DNA from: Myxococcus flavus
Lineage (GTDB): Bacteria > Myxococcota > Myxococcia > Myxococcales > Myxococcaceae
DNA: 64,000 bases
Direction of reading: 5' to 3'
NCBI RefSeq assembly: GCF_050038885.1
Contig: NZ_CP143624.1
Coordinates: 1,364,001-1,428,000, forward strand
In this document: positions 46,021 through 56,268 of the stretch, piece by piece
How the letters are laid out: each line of letters begins with the position of its first letter
Numbering within the stretch: the stretch's first letter is position 1
Notes under the pieces: generated by a model
The model's database searches: none
The model's input: the letters and a program-made list of their open reading frames with translations, nothing else
Told to the model about the DNA's origin: nothing
Program-made: the position numbers and the translations under genes

Positions 46021-49000
46021 ATGTCGGACACGCGCGCGGCGATGAGAGAATTCCGCTTCCTCGACGAGAAGCGGAAGCTGGGAAGCCTGTCTCCCGTGGA
46101 GGAGGCGCGCTGGAACGAGCTGCGCACGCACCTGGGCGTGGACGGCGCTCCAGTCGCAGACGCCTCCACCTGGCAGCAACAGGCAGCTCCCCAGGGCTAC
46201 TACGCCGCTGATGGCCAGTGGTATCCCTACCCCGCTGGCTACGAGCAGCAGCCCCAGGGCTACTACGCCGCCGATGGCCAGTGGTATCCCTACCCCGCCG
46301 GCTACGAGCAGCAGCCCCAGGGCTACTACGCCGCTGATGGCCAGTGGTATCCCTACCCCGCTGGCTACGAGCAGCAGCCCCAGGGCTACTACGCCGCCGA
46401 TGGCCAGTGGTACCCCTACCCCGCCGGCTACGACCCGAATGCCCAGGCCTACGCGCAGCAGGGTTACGACCCGAACGCTCAGGCCTACGGCTATGACCCG
46501 AACGCTCAGGCCTATGCGCAGCAGGGCTACGACCCGAACGCCCAGGGCTATGCCCAGCAGGGCTATGACCCGAACGCGCAGGCCTATGCGCAGCAGGGCA
46601 CCGAGCCGAATGCACAGGGCTACGCCGGCGGCTGGCAGGCTGATCCGCAGGTGCAGCAGGCCTACCCCGCCGAGCCGGCCCCTCAGCCAGCGGTGGAGCC
46701 GGACAACCTCAGCCTGTCGGACGACATCGACATCCCCGCGCTGAGTGAGCCGGCGCCGTGGATGACGCCGGGCGGCAGCGGCCAGACCTCGGCGCAGGAC
46801 GCGCTGCGGGCTCGGCCGGAGTCGGCGCCCGAGAGCACCCAGCCCGCCGAAGAAGCGGTCACGGAGCTGTCCGCTGACGATGCGATGGAGGACCCCTCCG
46901 CGTCGTTCGCGGACGTCACCGCGGACCTGCAGCAGGCCCCGCAGGCGGAAGCGGTCCCTGTCGCGGAAGATGACTTCTCGGATGTGCGCCCCGAGCCGGA
47001 GGTGCCTGCCGCCGCCGAGCCCGAGACCTCGTTGGAAGCCTCGTTCGCCGACCTGTCGATGGAGGTCGAGTCCGCGCCGGACACCCCCGTCACGGCCGGA
47101 GAGGAGCCCCCGGGTTCTGTCGAAGTGGAGGTGCCCTCCTCCGAGGTCGAGCTCCTCGACGCCTCTGCCGAGAGCGAGCCGGTGCTGGCCCAGGAGCTGG
47201 CTCCCGCGCCCATCGATGATGCCTGGGCCTCCGCCCCCCTCGCCGTTGAGGCCGAGCCGACGGAAGTCGCGGACGCAGGAGACCTCATCGACGTCGCCGC
47301 CATGGCGGAGCCTGTTTCGGCCTCCGAGGCCCCGGACGCGGAGATCGCGCTCGACGCCACCGACATGGTCGACGCCTCGGCTTCGGAGACCGAGGCGGCG
47401 CCGGATGCGTGGGATGCAGGCGCCACGGCCACCGAGGCGTCCGACGTTGCGAGCACGGCGGTGCCGTCGGGACTCGGCGCGCCGCACACGGAGAATGCGC
47501 ACGCGGCCGATGCCGCCGAGGTTGCGCTCGAGGCGTCCGACGTTGTGAGCGCGGCGCCGGCGGAACCCGATGCGCTCCACACGGAGGCGTCGCATGCGAC
47601 CGATGCCGCCGAGCTTCCGCTCGAGGCGTCCGACGCCGCCTCCGCCGAGCAGGAGGTGCAGTCCTCCGAGATTGCCCTGGACGTGTCCGACGTGGCCTCG
47701 GCCGAGCCCACCGAGATTGCGCTCGACGCCTCCGATATGAGCGAGGCTGCGAGCGAGCCGGTTGCCGAAGCAGCCTTCATGGCCCCCGACTCGGGCGACA
47801 CGGTGCTTTCTGCCGAGCCGTCCGATGATGCAGCGCTCCACGCGTCCGATGTGGGGCATGACGCCTCCCAGCCTGCGTTCGACGCTTCGCCTGACTTCGC
47901 CACGGGGGTCGATGCCGCCGACGCGGCTGTCAGCGCTTCGGACGTCGTGAGTGCTGCTGCGCACGGCACGGCTGAGACGACGGGCGAGGCCTCTCTGGAG
48001 ACGCACGCCGATCTCGCGATTGAAGGCGGCGACCTCTCCGCTGTCGAGGCCGCTCCGACGACGACCTTCGATGCGAGCAGCGCAGCGCCTGACGCCGAGC
48101 CCAGCCCTGAGGCTTCGCCTTCGGAGACGTCCACGTACGATGTCTCGGGCTTCAGCGCAGCGGCGAGCACCGAGGCGATGGTTGAAGCCTCCGATGCGCA
48201 CGCCACCGAGCTGACGTTCGAGGCTGCGGGTGCCGGTGCTGCCGCGGACTCGCAGCCCGAGGAAATCGCGCTCGATGCGTCCGACGTGAGCGCGCCCGAG
48301 GAACCGCCGGAGATCGCACTCGATGCGTCCGAAGTGGCGGCCATCCCGCAGCCGACGGAAGTCGCGCTCGCCGCCGCTGGCGCCTCGGAGGCCACGACGA
48401 GCGAGCCCGCCGCGGAGATTGCCCTCGACACCGCCGACTTCGCCGATGCCGAGAGCGCGTCCCATGAGATCGCGCTCGACGCCTCCGACGTGAGCGAGGA
48501 GTCCCCCGCGCAGGGCGCAAGCGTCCCCACCCTGGAGCTGGACGCGGCCGAGGTCGCCAGCGAAACGCCTGCGCTCGAGGTCATGGACGTCGAGTCGGCC
48601 CTCGAGCACGCGGTGTCCACGACGCAGCCCGAGGGCCATGACGCACTCAGCGAGCCCCCCACGCTGGACGTGGTTGACGTCAGCGCCGACGCCGCTCCTG
48701 AAGTGGCGTTCTCGCAGGGAGCCGCGCCGTTCCCGACCTCGGACGTGTCCTCGCTCGAACTCCGTCCTGTGCAGGTGGGCCCGGACCTTCAAGCCGACAC
48801 GCTCACGGTCGCGGGAGATCCACCGCATCCGTCTGCGCGCCACATCGCGACCGCGCCTTCCGCCGAGGAGATGTTCGACCTGAGCGGGAGCCCCGAAGAG
48901 GCCGTGCCTCTCGCCGCGGCAAGCGACTTCGTGGGCCAGGGGCATTTCGCTTCGGCGGATGCGCGGAGCGTTGAGCTGCCGGAAAGCGACTCGGACGCCA

Positions 49001-52000
49001 TCGAACTGCAGGCCGACTGGGCAGAGCCCTCGAACGAGGCCCAAGCCGCATGGGTGGCGCCTGGCGAGACTGTCACGGCCACCCAGTCCGACTGGGCCGC
49101 AACGTCGGCGGATGCCACGTCCGGGGATGTCCAGGCCGAGTGGGCTCCGACCTCCACGGACGCGGCTGCTCCCGAGACGCAGGCGGCGTGGAACGCGGAC
49201 ACCCACGCCTCGGAGGCCCAGCCGGAATGGGCGACCGCGTCGACCGACGTTCCCGTGGAGGGCACGCAGCAGGAGTGGGCAGCCTCCACTGCGGACCATG
49301 CGTCCGACGGCGCCCAGGCTCCGTGGGCGACGACCGAAGAAGCCGCTCCAACGGAAGCACAGCCTGAATGGGTGATGCCCGCGGAGGCCACACCGGCGGA
49401 GCCCCAACCCGAGTGGGCCACCACAACGAATGGCGTTTCCGCAGACGCCCAGCCGGAGTGGGCCGCGACCGCTGAAGACGTCTCGGCCGAAGCTCAGCCC
49501 GAGTGGGCCACCACGACGGATGGCGTTTCCGCCGAAGCCCAGGCCCCGTGGGCCGCGACCACTGATGACGTCTCGGCCGAAGCTCAGCCCGAGTGGGCAG
49601 CCACTGCTGACGGCTCCTCAGCCGAAGCTCAGCCCGAGTGGGCTGCCACCGCCGACGGTTCCTCGGCCGAAGCTCAGCCCGAGTGGGCAGCCGCTGCCGA
49701 CGGCGCCTCCGGCGAAGCTCAGCCCGAGTGGGCAGCCGCTGCCGATGGCGCCTCGACTGAAACTCAGCCCGAGTGGGCAGCCACCGCTGAAGGTGCCTCG
49801 ACTGAAACTCAGCCCGAGTGGGCAGCCACCGCTGAAGGTGCCTCGGTAGAGACTCAGCCCGCGTGGTCGGCTACGGCTGACGGCTCCTCGGCCGAAGCTC
49901 AGCCCGAGTGGGTAGCCACTGCTGACGGCGCCTCGACCGAAGCTCAGCCCGAGTGGGCTGCCACCACGGAAGGCGTCTCCGCTGAAGCCCAGCCGGAGTG
50001 GGCTGCAACGACGGATGGCGCTTCCGCTGAAGCCCAGCCCGAGTGGTCCTCCTCCACGGAAGGTGTCTCCGCTGATGCGCAGCCTGAATGGGCCAGCACG
50101 GACGCGGCTTCCACGGAAGTGCAGGCTGAATGGTCCACGGAGGCTGCGCCCACTGAGTTCCAGGCCGAGTGGTCTGCCTCCTCGGAAGCGGCCCCCGCCG
50201 AGGCTCAGTCTGGATGGGCGCCAACCGCCGAGCCCCAGCCTGAGTGGGCTGCGCCCGAAGCCACCACGTCCGGCGACGCTCAAGCCGAGTGGGCTGCGGG
50301 CTCCGATGCCGCCGGCGCCGCTCAGCCCGAATGGGCGACGCCCGCGGATTCGGCTGAGGGAGAGGTACAACCGGAGTGGGCGACAGACACGACCGATGCC
50401 GCGCAGCCGGAGTGGGTGACGCCCATCGAGGCCACTCCCGCCGAGCCCCAGCCCGAGTGGGCCGCTGGCGCTGACGCCACGGCCGCGGTTCAGCCCGAGT
50501 GGGCTACGTCCGAAGCCACCGCGGCGATTGAGGCGCAGCCTGCGTGGTCCACGGACTCGCACGCCACGGCCGAGGTCCAGCCCGAGTGGGCTACGTCCGA
50601 CGCGACACCGACGATTGAGGCCCAGCCCGAGTGGTCGGCCGGCGCTGACGCCGCGGCAGCGGTTCAACCCGAGTGGGGTGCGTCCGACGCGACACCGACG
50701 ATTGAGGCCCAGCCCGACGACGGCGCCGCGTCCGAGTGGGGCGCCCCCGAAGGAACAGCGACGACCGAGCTCCAGGCCGAGTGGGCTACGCCCGATGAGG
50801 CCACCTCCGCAGACGCGCAGCCCGAGTGGGCATCTGTTGAGCCCACCCCCGCTGACGCACAGACGGAATGGACCGCGACCGAGAACGCCACCCACGCGGC
50901 ACAGCCCGAGTGGGCTGCGCCCGAGGCCACTGCGTCAGCGGAGGCACAGGCGGAATGGGTCGACACCTCGGTGCAGGACTCGACCGAGGCCCAGCAGCCC
51001 GAGTGGAGCGCAGCTCCTGCCGAAGCGGCACCTGTGCAAGGCCACGGCGAGTGGTCTGCTCCCGCGGCGCCGGCGCCCGAAGCCAGCTCTGCCGAGTGGG
51101 CCCCCTCCCCCGCTGACGCCACGTCTGGCGTGACGCCGTCCGAGTGGGACGCTTCCTCCACGGAAGCCGAGGCCATCGAGGTGCAGACCGAGTGGGCCGA
51201 GCCGGCGGAGACCATCGAGGCGCAGCCGGAATGGGCCACGACGGAAGCGTCCAGCGCTGCGCCCGCGGAAGTCCCCACCCAGTGGGCGCCCTCCGCGGAG
51301 GCCGCTCCCGAGGAGGTCCACACCGAGTGGGCGGACGCCCCTATCGAAGAAGCCCCCGTGGAGGTGCAGGCGGAGTGGACTGCCCCTGCGCAGTCCGACG
51401 GCGCCGAGCCGACGGTGGAAGCCGCCTCGACCTCCGCCTGGGCCACGCCCGCGGTGGAAGGCGCGCAGGCGGCCTGGGCGGAGCCGGGCGCGGCAACTGA
51501 CCAGCCGGAGTGGGCCACGACTGCGGCGAACGGCGCACAGGCCTGGGAGCCCCCCATCGAGGAGGTTGCGCCCGAGGCCGTCCAGGAAGAGTGGGCGGCC
51601 CCCATCGAAGAGGCCCAGCCGGAATGGGCTGCCTCCGAGCCCGCCGCCACGCAGTCCGAGTGGTCGGCGTCCCCTGAATCCGCGCAGCCGGAGTGGGCCG
51701 CCCACACCGAAGGCACGCAGGCTGAGTGGGCCACGCCCGAAGCCGAGGAAGTCCAGGCCGAGTGGGCGGAGCCCGCGGCCACGCCCGCAACGGAGTGGGC
51801 CTCGTCGAGCACGGCCAACGCCTCCACCGACTGGAGCGCCTCCGCGGGCGACGCCCAGGCCAACGCATGGGCCTCCGCCACGCCGGAGGCCTCCGAATGG
51901 TCCGCGCCCCACCATGCGTCCGCTGGCTGGGATGCGACTTCGGCCACGGGCGCCGAAGCCGCACCGGTGGAGCTCGAACCGGAGTGGGCCACGCCGCAGG

Positions 52001-52836
52001 CCGAAGCCACCCCCGAGTGGTCCGCTGAGCAGTCCTCGCCCTGGAACCCGCAGGCCACGCCCGCCGCCGCTGAGTGGGACGAGGCCTCCGTGGACGTGGA
52101 GCCGGTGATGGAGGCCGAGCCCGTCGAGGAGGCAGCCACCTGGGAAGCCGAGCCCATCGAGGACAGCGCGGCCGCTCCGGCGGCGCAGTGGTCCGCCGCG
52201 TCGAACAGCCCGTTCGGCGCGCCCATCGAAGCCGAAGAGGTCTCGGACATCGACGTCGAGGAAGAGGTCGTGGTGCCGCCGCCCGCGCCCGTGGCGGCCA
52301 TCCCCGTCCCCGCCGCGCCCTTCGCGCAGGCGGCGGCGCTGAGCTCCGCGGCGCAGGCCCACCTCCCCGCCGCCGTCATGCCGGCGCAGCCGCTCAACCA
52401 CCTCGCCGCCGAGCGCGAGCCCCTCTTCGACGACACCGCCATCGTCGGTGGCACGGCGCTCACCTCCTTCGTGGAAGGCGAGCACCGCGTCATCATCCAC
52501 ACGGTGGAAGGCCAGGTGAAGCGCGGCACCATCCGCGACGCGGACCTGCTCGACGACGTCATCTCCCTGGAGCAGCAGAGCGGCTTCGCCGCCGAGCAGA
52601 TTCCCGGCAAGCGCGTGAAGGCCATCTTCTTCATGCTCCCGGCAGGCGCGCGTCAGCCACAGGCCGAGGGACAGAAGATTCGCGTCACCTTCAACGACGG
52701 CCGTCAGGTGGCCGGCTTCTCCCAGGACTTCCAGGGCAGCACGCCGGGCTTCTTCGTCATCCCCGCCGACCAGCGCACCAACACCGCGCGCATCTTCATC
52801 TACCGCTCCAGCGTGCAGGCGGTGGCCGAGGGCTGA
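46021..52836 (+). CDS. Giant low-complexity repeat protein (2271 residues), unknown function
   Basis: No signal peptide or membrane helix, so cytoplasmic. Residues 1-40 form a small conserved-looking domain (REFRFLDEKRKLGSLSPVEE). Residues 59-142 are four tandem 21-residue Tyr/Trp-rich repeats (GYYAADGQWYPYPAGYEQQP), then GYDPNAQAYAQQ-type 12-residue repeats. About 440-820 is acidic Ala/Ser/Asp-rich with many IALDASD(V) motifs. About 998-2007 has dozens of (Q/P)PEWA motifs, partly in perfect 15-residue register. Residues about 2135-2271 are a compact domain (FVEGEHRVIIHTVEGQVKRG, VRVTF-like RVTFNDGRQVAGFSQ, ARIFIYRSSVQAV). N- and C-terminal domains resemble those of other myxobacterial proteins I cannot name. 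CAAGGTGA precedes the ATG. The protein is very acidic, with Trp spaced like a sticker-and-spacer polymer. Confidence 0.88.
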   Translation: MSDTRAAMREFRFLDEKRKLGSLSPVEEARWNELRTHLGVDGAPVADASTWQQQAAPQGYYAADGQWYPYPAGYEQQPQGYYAADGQWYPYPAGYEQQPQGYYAADGQWYPYPAGYEQQPQGYYAADGQWYPYPAGYDPNAQAYAQQGYDPNAQAYGYDPNAQAYAQQGYDPNAQGYAQQGYDPNAQAYAQQGTEPNAQGYAGGWQADPQVQQAYPAEPAPQPAVEPDNLSLSDDIDIPALSEPAPWMTPGGSGQTSAQDALRARPESAPESTQPAEEAVTELSADDAMEDPSASFADVTADLQQAPQAEAVPVAEDDFSDVRPEPEVPAAAEPETSLEASFADLSMEVESAPDTPVTAGEEPPGSVEVEVPSSEVELLDASAESEPVLAQELAPAPIDDAWASAPLAVEAEPTEVADAGDLIDVAAMAEPVSASEAPDAEIALDATDMVDASASETEAAPDAWDAGATATEASDVASTAVPSGLGAPHTENAHAADAAEVALEASDVVSAAPAEPDALHTEASHATDAAELPLEASDAASAEQEVQSSEIALDVSDVASAEPTEIALDASDMSEAASEPVAEAAFMAPDSGDTVLSAEPSDDAALHASDVGHDASQPAFDASPDFATGVDAADAAVSASDVVSAAAHGTAETTGEASLETHADLAIEGGDLSAVEAAPTTTFDASSAAPDAEPSPEASPSETSTYDVSGFSAAASTEAMVEASDAHATELTFEAAGAGAAADSQPEEIALDASDVSAPEEPPEIALDASEVAAIPQPTEVALAAAGASEATTSEPAAEIALDTADFADAESASHEIALDASDVSEESPAQGASVPTLELDAAEVASETPALEVMDVESALEHAVSTTQPEGHDALSEPPTLDVVDVSADAAPEVAFSQGAAPFPTSDVSSLELRPVQVGPDLQADTLTVAGDPPHPSARHIATAPSAEEMFDLSGSPEEAVPLAAASDFVGQGHFASADARSVELPESDSDAIELQADWAEPSNEAQAAWVAPGETVTATQSDWAATSADATSGDVQAEWAPTSTDAAAPETQAAWNADTHASEAQPEWATASTDVPVEGTQQEWAASTADHASDGAQAPWATTEEAAPTEAQPEWVMPAEATPAEPQPEWATTTNGVSADAQPEWAATAEDVSAEAQPEWATTTDGVSAEAQAPWAATTDDVSAEAQPEWAATADGSSAEAQPEWAATADGSSAEAQPEWAAAADGASGEAQPEWAAAADGASTETQPEWAATAEGASTETQPEWAATAEGASVETQPAWSATADGSSAEAQPEWVATADGASTEAQPEWAATTEGVSAEAQPEWAATTDGASAEAQPEWSSSTEGVSADAQPEWASTDAASTEVQAEWSTEAAPTEFQAEWSASSEAAPAEAQSGWAPTAEPQPEWAAPEATTSGDAQAEWAAGSDAAGAAQPEWATPADSAEGEVQPEWATDTTDAAQPEWVTPIEATPAEPQPEWAAGADATAAVQPEWATSEATAAIEAQPAWSTDSHATAEVQPEWATSDATPTIEAQPEWSAGADAAAAVQPEWGASDATPTIEAQPDDGAASEWGAPEGTATTELQAEWATPDEATSADAQPEWASVEPTPADAQTEWTATENATHAAQPEWAAPEATASAEAQAEWVDTSVQDSTEAQQPEWSAAPAEAAPVQGHGEWSAPAAPAPEASSAEWAPSPADATSGVTPSEWDASSTEAEAIEVQTEWAEPAETIEAQPEWATTEASSAAPAEVPTQWAPSAEAAPEEVHTEWADAPIEEAPVEVQAEWTAPAQSDGAEPTVEAASTSAWATPAVEGAQAAWAEPGAATDQPEWATTAANGAQAWEPPIEEVAPEAVQEEWAAPIEEAQPEWAASEPAATQSEWSASPESAQPEWAAHTEGTQAEWATPEAEEVQAEWAEPAATPATEWASSSTANASTDWSASAGDAQANAWASATPEASEWSAPHHASAGWDATSATGAEAAPVELEPEWATPQAEATPEWSAEQSSPWNPQATPAAAEWDEASVDVEPVMEAEPVEEAATWEAEPIEDSAAAPAAQWSAASNSPFGAPIEAEEVSDIDVEEEVVVPPPAPVAAIPVPAAPFAQAAALSSAAQAHLPAAVMPAQPLNHLAAEREPLFDDTAIVGGTALTSFVEGEHRVIIHTVEGQVKRGTIRDADLLDDVISLEQQSGFAAEQIPGKRVKAIFFMLPAGARQPQAEGQKIRVTFNDGRQVAGFSQDFQGSTPGFFVIPADQRTNTARIFIYRSSVQAVAEG
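46195..46446 (+). repeat. Four tandem 63-bp repeats in the giant gene
   Basis: Units start at 46195, 46258, 46321 and 46384. Units 1 and 3 are identical in silent positions (gctgat, cgctgg), and units 2 and 4 share the alternative (gccgat, cgccgg), with a single further change before unit 4 diverges. The pattern means a 126-bp pair was duplicated. Confidence 0.92.
49416..50090 (+). repeat. 45-bp tandem repeat array (15-residue PEWA unit)
   Basis: Successive units encode E-A-Q-P-E-W-A-A-(T/A)-(A/T)-D-(G)-(A/S)-S-(A/T) with changes mostly of single residues, for example GSSAEAQPEWAATAD repeated. Neighbouring parts of the PEWA region have the same core with variable spacing. Confidence 0.88.
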
Positions 52837-52859
52837 GCAGGCACACGACGGAAGGCAGC

Positions 52860-52883
52860 GCGGGGCCAGAAGCCAGGCCCCGC
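52860..52883 (+). terminator. First hairpin after the giant gene
   Basis: GCGGGGCC (52860-52867) pairs with GGCCCCGC (52876-52883), 8-nt loop, 23 bp after the stop codon. Confidence 0.6.
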
Positions 52884-52892
52884 GAACGAAAG

Positions 52893-52923
52893 AGGGGCCC
52901 CCACCACCGTGGGAGCCCCTTTG
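52893..52923. terminator. Second hairpin, bidirectional, before the convergent YceI gene
   Basis: AGGGGC ... CCCAC pairs with GTGGG ... GCCCCT with one internal mismatch and a 4-nt loop, followed by TTTG. It serves the giant gene and the convergent YceI gene. Confidence 0.75.
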
Positions 52924-52957
52924 TCATTTCAGCCCGGCAGGTGCCGGCAAGCGCTGA

Positions 52958-53572
52958 CTACTTCTTGTCCGCCGCGGCGGCGTCGGCCTGCTTCACCAAC
53001 GACAGGTCCAGGTTCACGGTGACCTCCTCACCCACCGCCACGCCGCCGGTCTCCAGCGCCTGGTTGTAGGTCAGGCCGAAGTCCTTGCGGTTCAGCTTGG
53101 TGGTCGCCGTCACGCCCGTGCGGGTGTTGCCCCAGGGGTCCTTGGACTCCTTCGACGGGCCCGTCACGTCCAGGACGACGGGCTTGGTGACGCCGTGCAT
53201 GGTCAGGTTGCCGGTGACCTTCAGCTTGCCCTGGCCCGCCTTCTGGACCTTGGTGGACTTGAAGGTGATCTCCGGGAACTTGGCGGTGTCGAAGAAGTCA
53301 GGCGCCCGCAGGTGCTCGTCGCGCTTCGCGTTGCCCGTGTTGATGCTGTTGGCGTCCAGCACCGCCTCGACGGTGGACTTGGTGATGTCCTTGTCGTCCA
53401 GGTTGACGGTGCCGCTCTTCACGTTGATGGAGCCGTTGACGTTGGAGACCATCATGTGACGGACGGAGAAGCCCGCGTTGGAGTGCGACTCATCCACCTT
53501 CCAGGAGGAGGCCAGCGCCAGGGACGGGAGGGCGAACATCAGGGCAACGGTGCTCTTCAGGGACGTCTTCAT
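52958..53572 (-). CDS. YceI-family periplasmic lipid-binding protein
   Basis: A 204-residue protein with signal peptide MKTSLKSTVALMFALPSLAL cleaved after ALA. The YceI lipocalin-like barrel is recognised from WKVDESHSNAGFSVRHMMVS, then DANSINTGNAKRDEHLRAPDF and FKSTKVQKAG, GNLTMHGVTKPVVLDV. Such proteins bind polyprenoid or fatty amide ligands and are often induced by osmotic or alkaline stress. It lies 31 bp after the dioxygenase gene on the same strand and may share its transcript. Confidence 0.93.
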   Translation of the reverse strand: MKTSLKSTVALMFALPSLALASSWKVDESHSNAGFSVRHMMVSNVNGSINVKSGTVNLDDKDITKSTVEAVLDANSINTGNAKRDEHLRAPDFFDTAKFPEITFKSTKVQKAGQGKLKVTGNLTMHGVTKPVVLDVTGPSKESKDPWGNTRTGVTATTKLNRKDFGLTYNQALETGGVAVGEEVTVNLDLSLVKQADAAAADKK

Positions 53573-53603
53573 GGGGAGTGTGCTCCTTCGAGATACAGCG
53601 AAG

Positions 53604-54470
53604 TCAGGCGCGCAGCGCGAAGCTGCGCATGGACAAGGTTCCGTGATGGAAGCCCTCGAATACGGGGGTGAGACGGTCCTCGGGGAGGGCAGCTCCGAGG
53701 ACGAAGTAGAGCGGCATCAAATGTTCGGCCCTTGGATGCGCGAGCCGCGCGTTCGGTGCATCCAGCCACGCTTGAAGGCCGGTGAAGTCTCGCGCTTCCA
53801 GCTTCCGCGCGACCCACGCGTCGAAGGCCTCGGCCCATGGCTCGACGGACGCGGCCTTCTCGTGGAAATTCAGGCGGCGCAGGTTGTGGACGATGCCGCC
53901 GCTGCCCATCAGCAGGACGCCCTGCGCACGCAGGGGGCGCAAGAGCTCGCCCATGCGCGCCACGTCCGCGGGGCTCGCCCCCAGCGGCATGGAGACCTGC
54001 ACCACGGGGAGCTTCGCCTCCGGGAAGGCATGCAGCAGCGGCACCCACGCGCCGTGGTCCCAGCCCCGCTCGGCATCCGCCACCGTGGGCAGGCCGCCCG
54101 CCTTCAGCCGGGCGACCACATCCTCCGCCAGGGACGGCGCACCGGGCGCGCCATAACGGAGGCGATAGAGCGCCTCCGGGAAGCCGTAGAAGTCATGGAT
54201 GAGTGACGGCTGCGCGCTCGTGGTGACGCGCACCTCACCGGGCGTCTCCCAGTGGGCGGACACCACCACCAGCGCCCGCGCCTGGGCCTCACCACCGAAG
54301 CGCCGGAGCGCCTGCGGATACGCGTCCGAGTCCAGCGCCACCATCGGCGAGCCATGGGAGATGAACACCGCTGGCGCCAGCGTTGGACCGCCTCCGCTGC
54401 CCAGCACACCCGCCACCCCGGCTGCCGCCGCGCCCTGCAGCACCACGCGTCTGTCGAGCTCGTCCGCCAT
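53604..54470 (-). CDS. 4,5-DOPA-type extradiol dioxygenase (YgiD-like)
   Basis: A 288-residue LigB-fold dioxygenase. Metal ligands and motifs: ISHGSP (His), VVSAHWET (His), DHGAWVPL and the terminal HPRAEHLMPL. The family cleaves catechol rings such as DOPA. An Ala/Gly-rich N-terminal segment (VVLQGAAAAGVAGVLG) resembles a Tat-type signal with ELDRRVV, so export is possible. Divergent from the sigma54 activator, and a GG-N10-GC element lies just upstream, so its regulation by that activator is likely. Confidence 0.88.
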   Translation of the reverse strand: MADELDRRVVLQGAAAAGVAGVLGSGGGPTLAPAVFISHGSPMVALDSDAYPQALRRFGGEAQARALVVVSAHWETPGEVRVTTSAQPSLIHDFYGFPEALYRLRYGAPGAPSLAEDVVARLKAGGLPTVADAERGWDHGAWVPLLHAFPEAKLPVVQVSMPLGASPADVARMGELLRPLRAQGVLLMGSGGIVHNLRRLNFHEKAASVEPWAEAFDAWVARKLEARDFTGLQAWLDAPNARLAHPRAEHLMPLYFVLGAALPEDRLTPVFEGFHHGTLSMRSFALRA

Positions 54471-54486
54471 GACGGCCGCCTTCTAA

Positions 54487-54502
54487 TGCAACCGCAAGAC
54501 CA
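54487..54502 (-). promoter_or_regulatory. Sigma54-like promoter of the dioxygenase gene
   Basis: On the minus strand TGGTCTTGCGGTTGCA: TGG, exact GG-N10-GC spacing and a full TTGCA -12 core. Predicted start about 54476, six bases before the ATG at 54470. Weaker than the porin site because the CAC after TGG is missing. Confidence 0.45.
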
Positions 54503-54515
54503 GGACACCTAAAAC

Positions 54516-54529
54516 TCCAACCTATTGGA
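54516..54529. promoter_or_regulatory. Short inverted repeat TCCAAcctaTTGGA
   Basis: TCCAA (54516-54520) and TTGGA (54525-54529) flank a 4-bp centre within the 142-bp divergent region. Possible operator for the adjacent activator; only suggestive. Confidence 0.3.
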
Positions 54530-54612
54530 TTTGCTTCGGACCCTCATCTTCCCGTGCAACGGCACTCTCAAAACGATAGAGACTCAGCTCATTCTGGAAG
54601 GAGCCGTACAGC

Positions 54613-56250
<1,638 letters not shown>

Positions 56251-56268
56251 GACGTCAACGGCCCGGCG

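Noticed and set aside
45967..49407. Long minus-strand frames opposite the giant repeat gene
   Set aside because: Repeated DNA with GC bias is open in several frames. Only the plus-strand product has non-repetitive terminal domains, a ribosome site and a terminator after its stop.
46195..50090. Tandem repeats considered as a CRISPR array
   Set aside because: Units are contiguous, lie inside a coding frame and have no variable spacers; no cas genes nearby.
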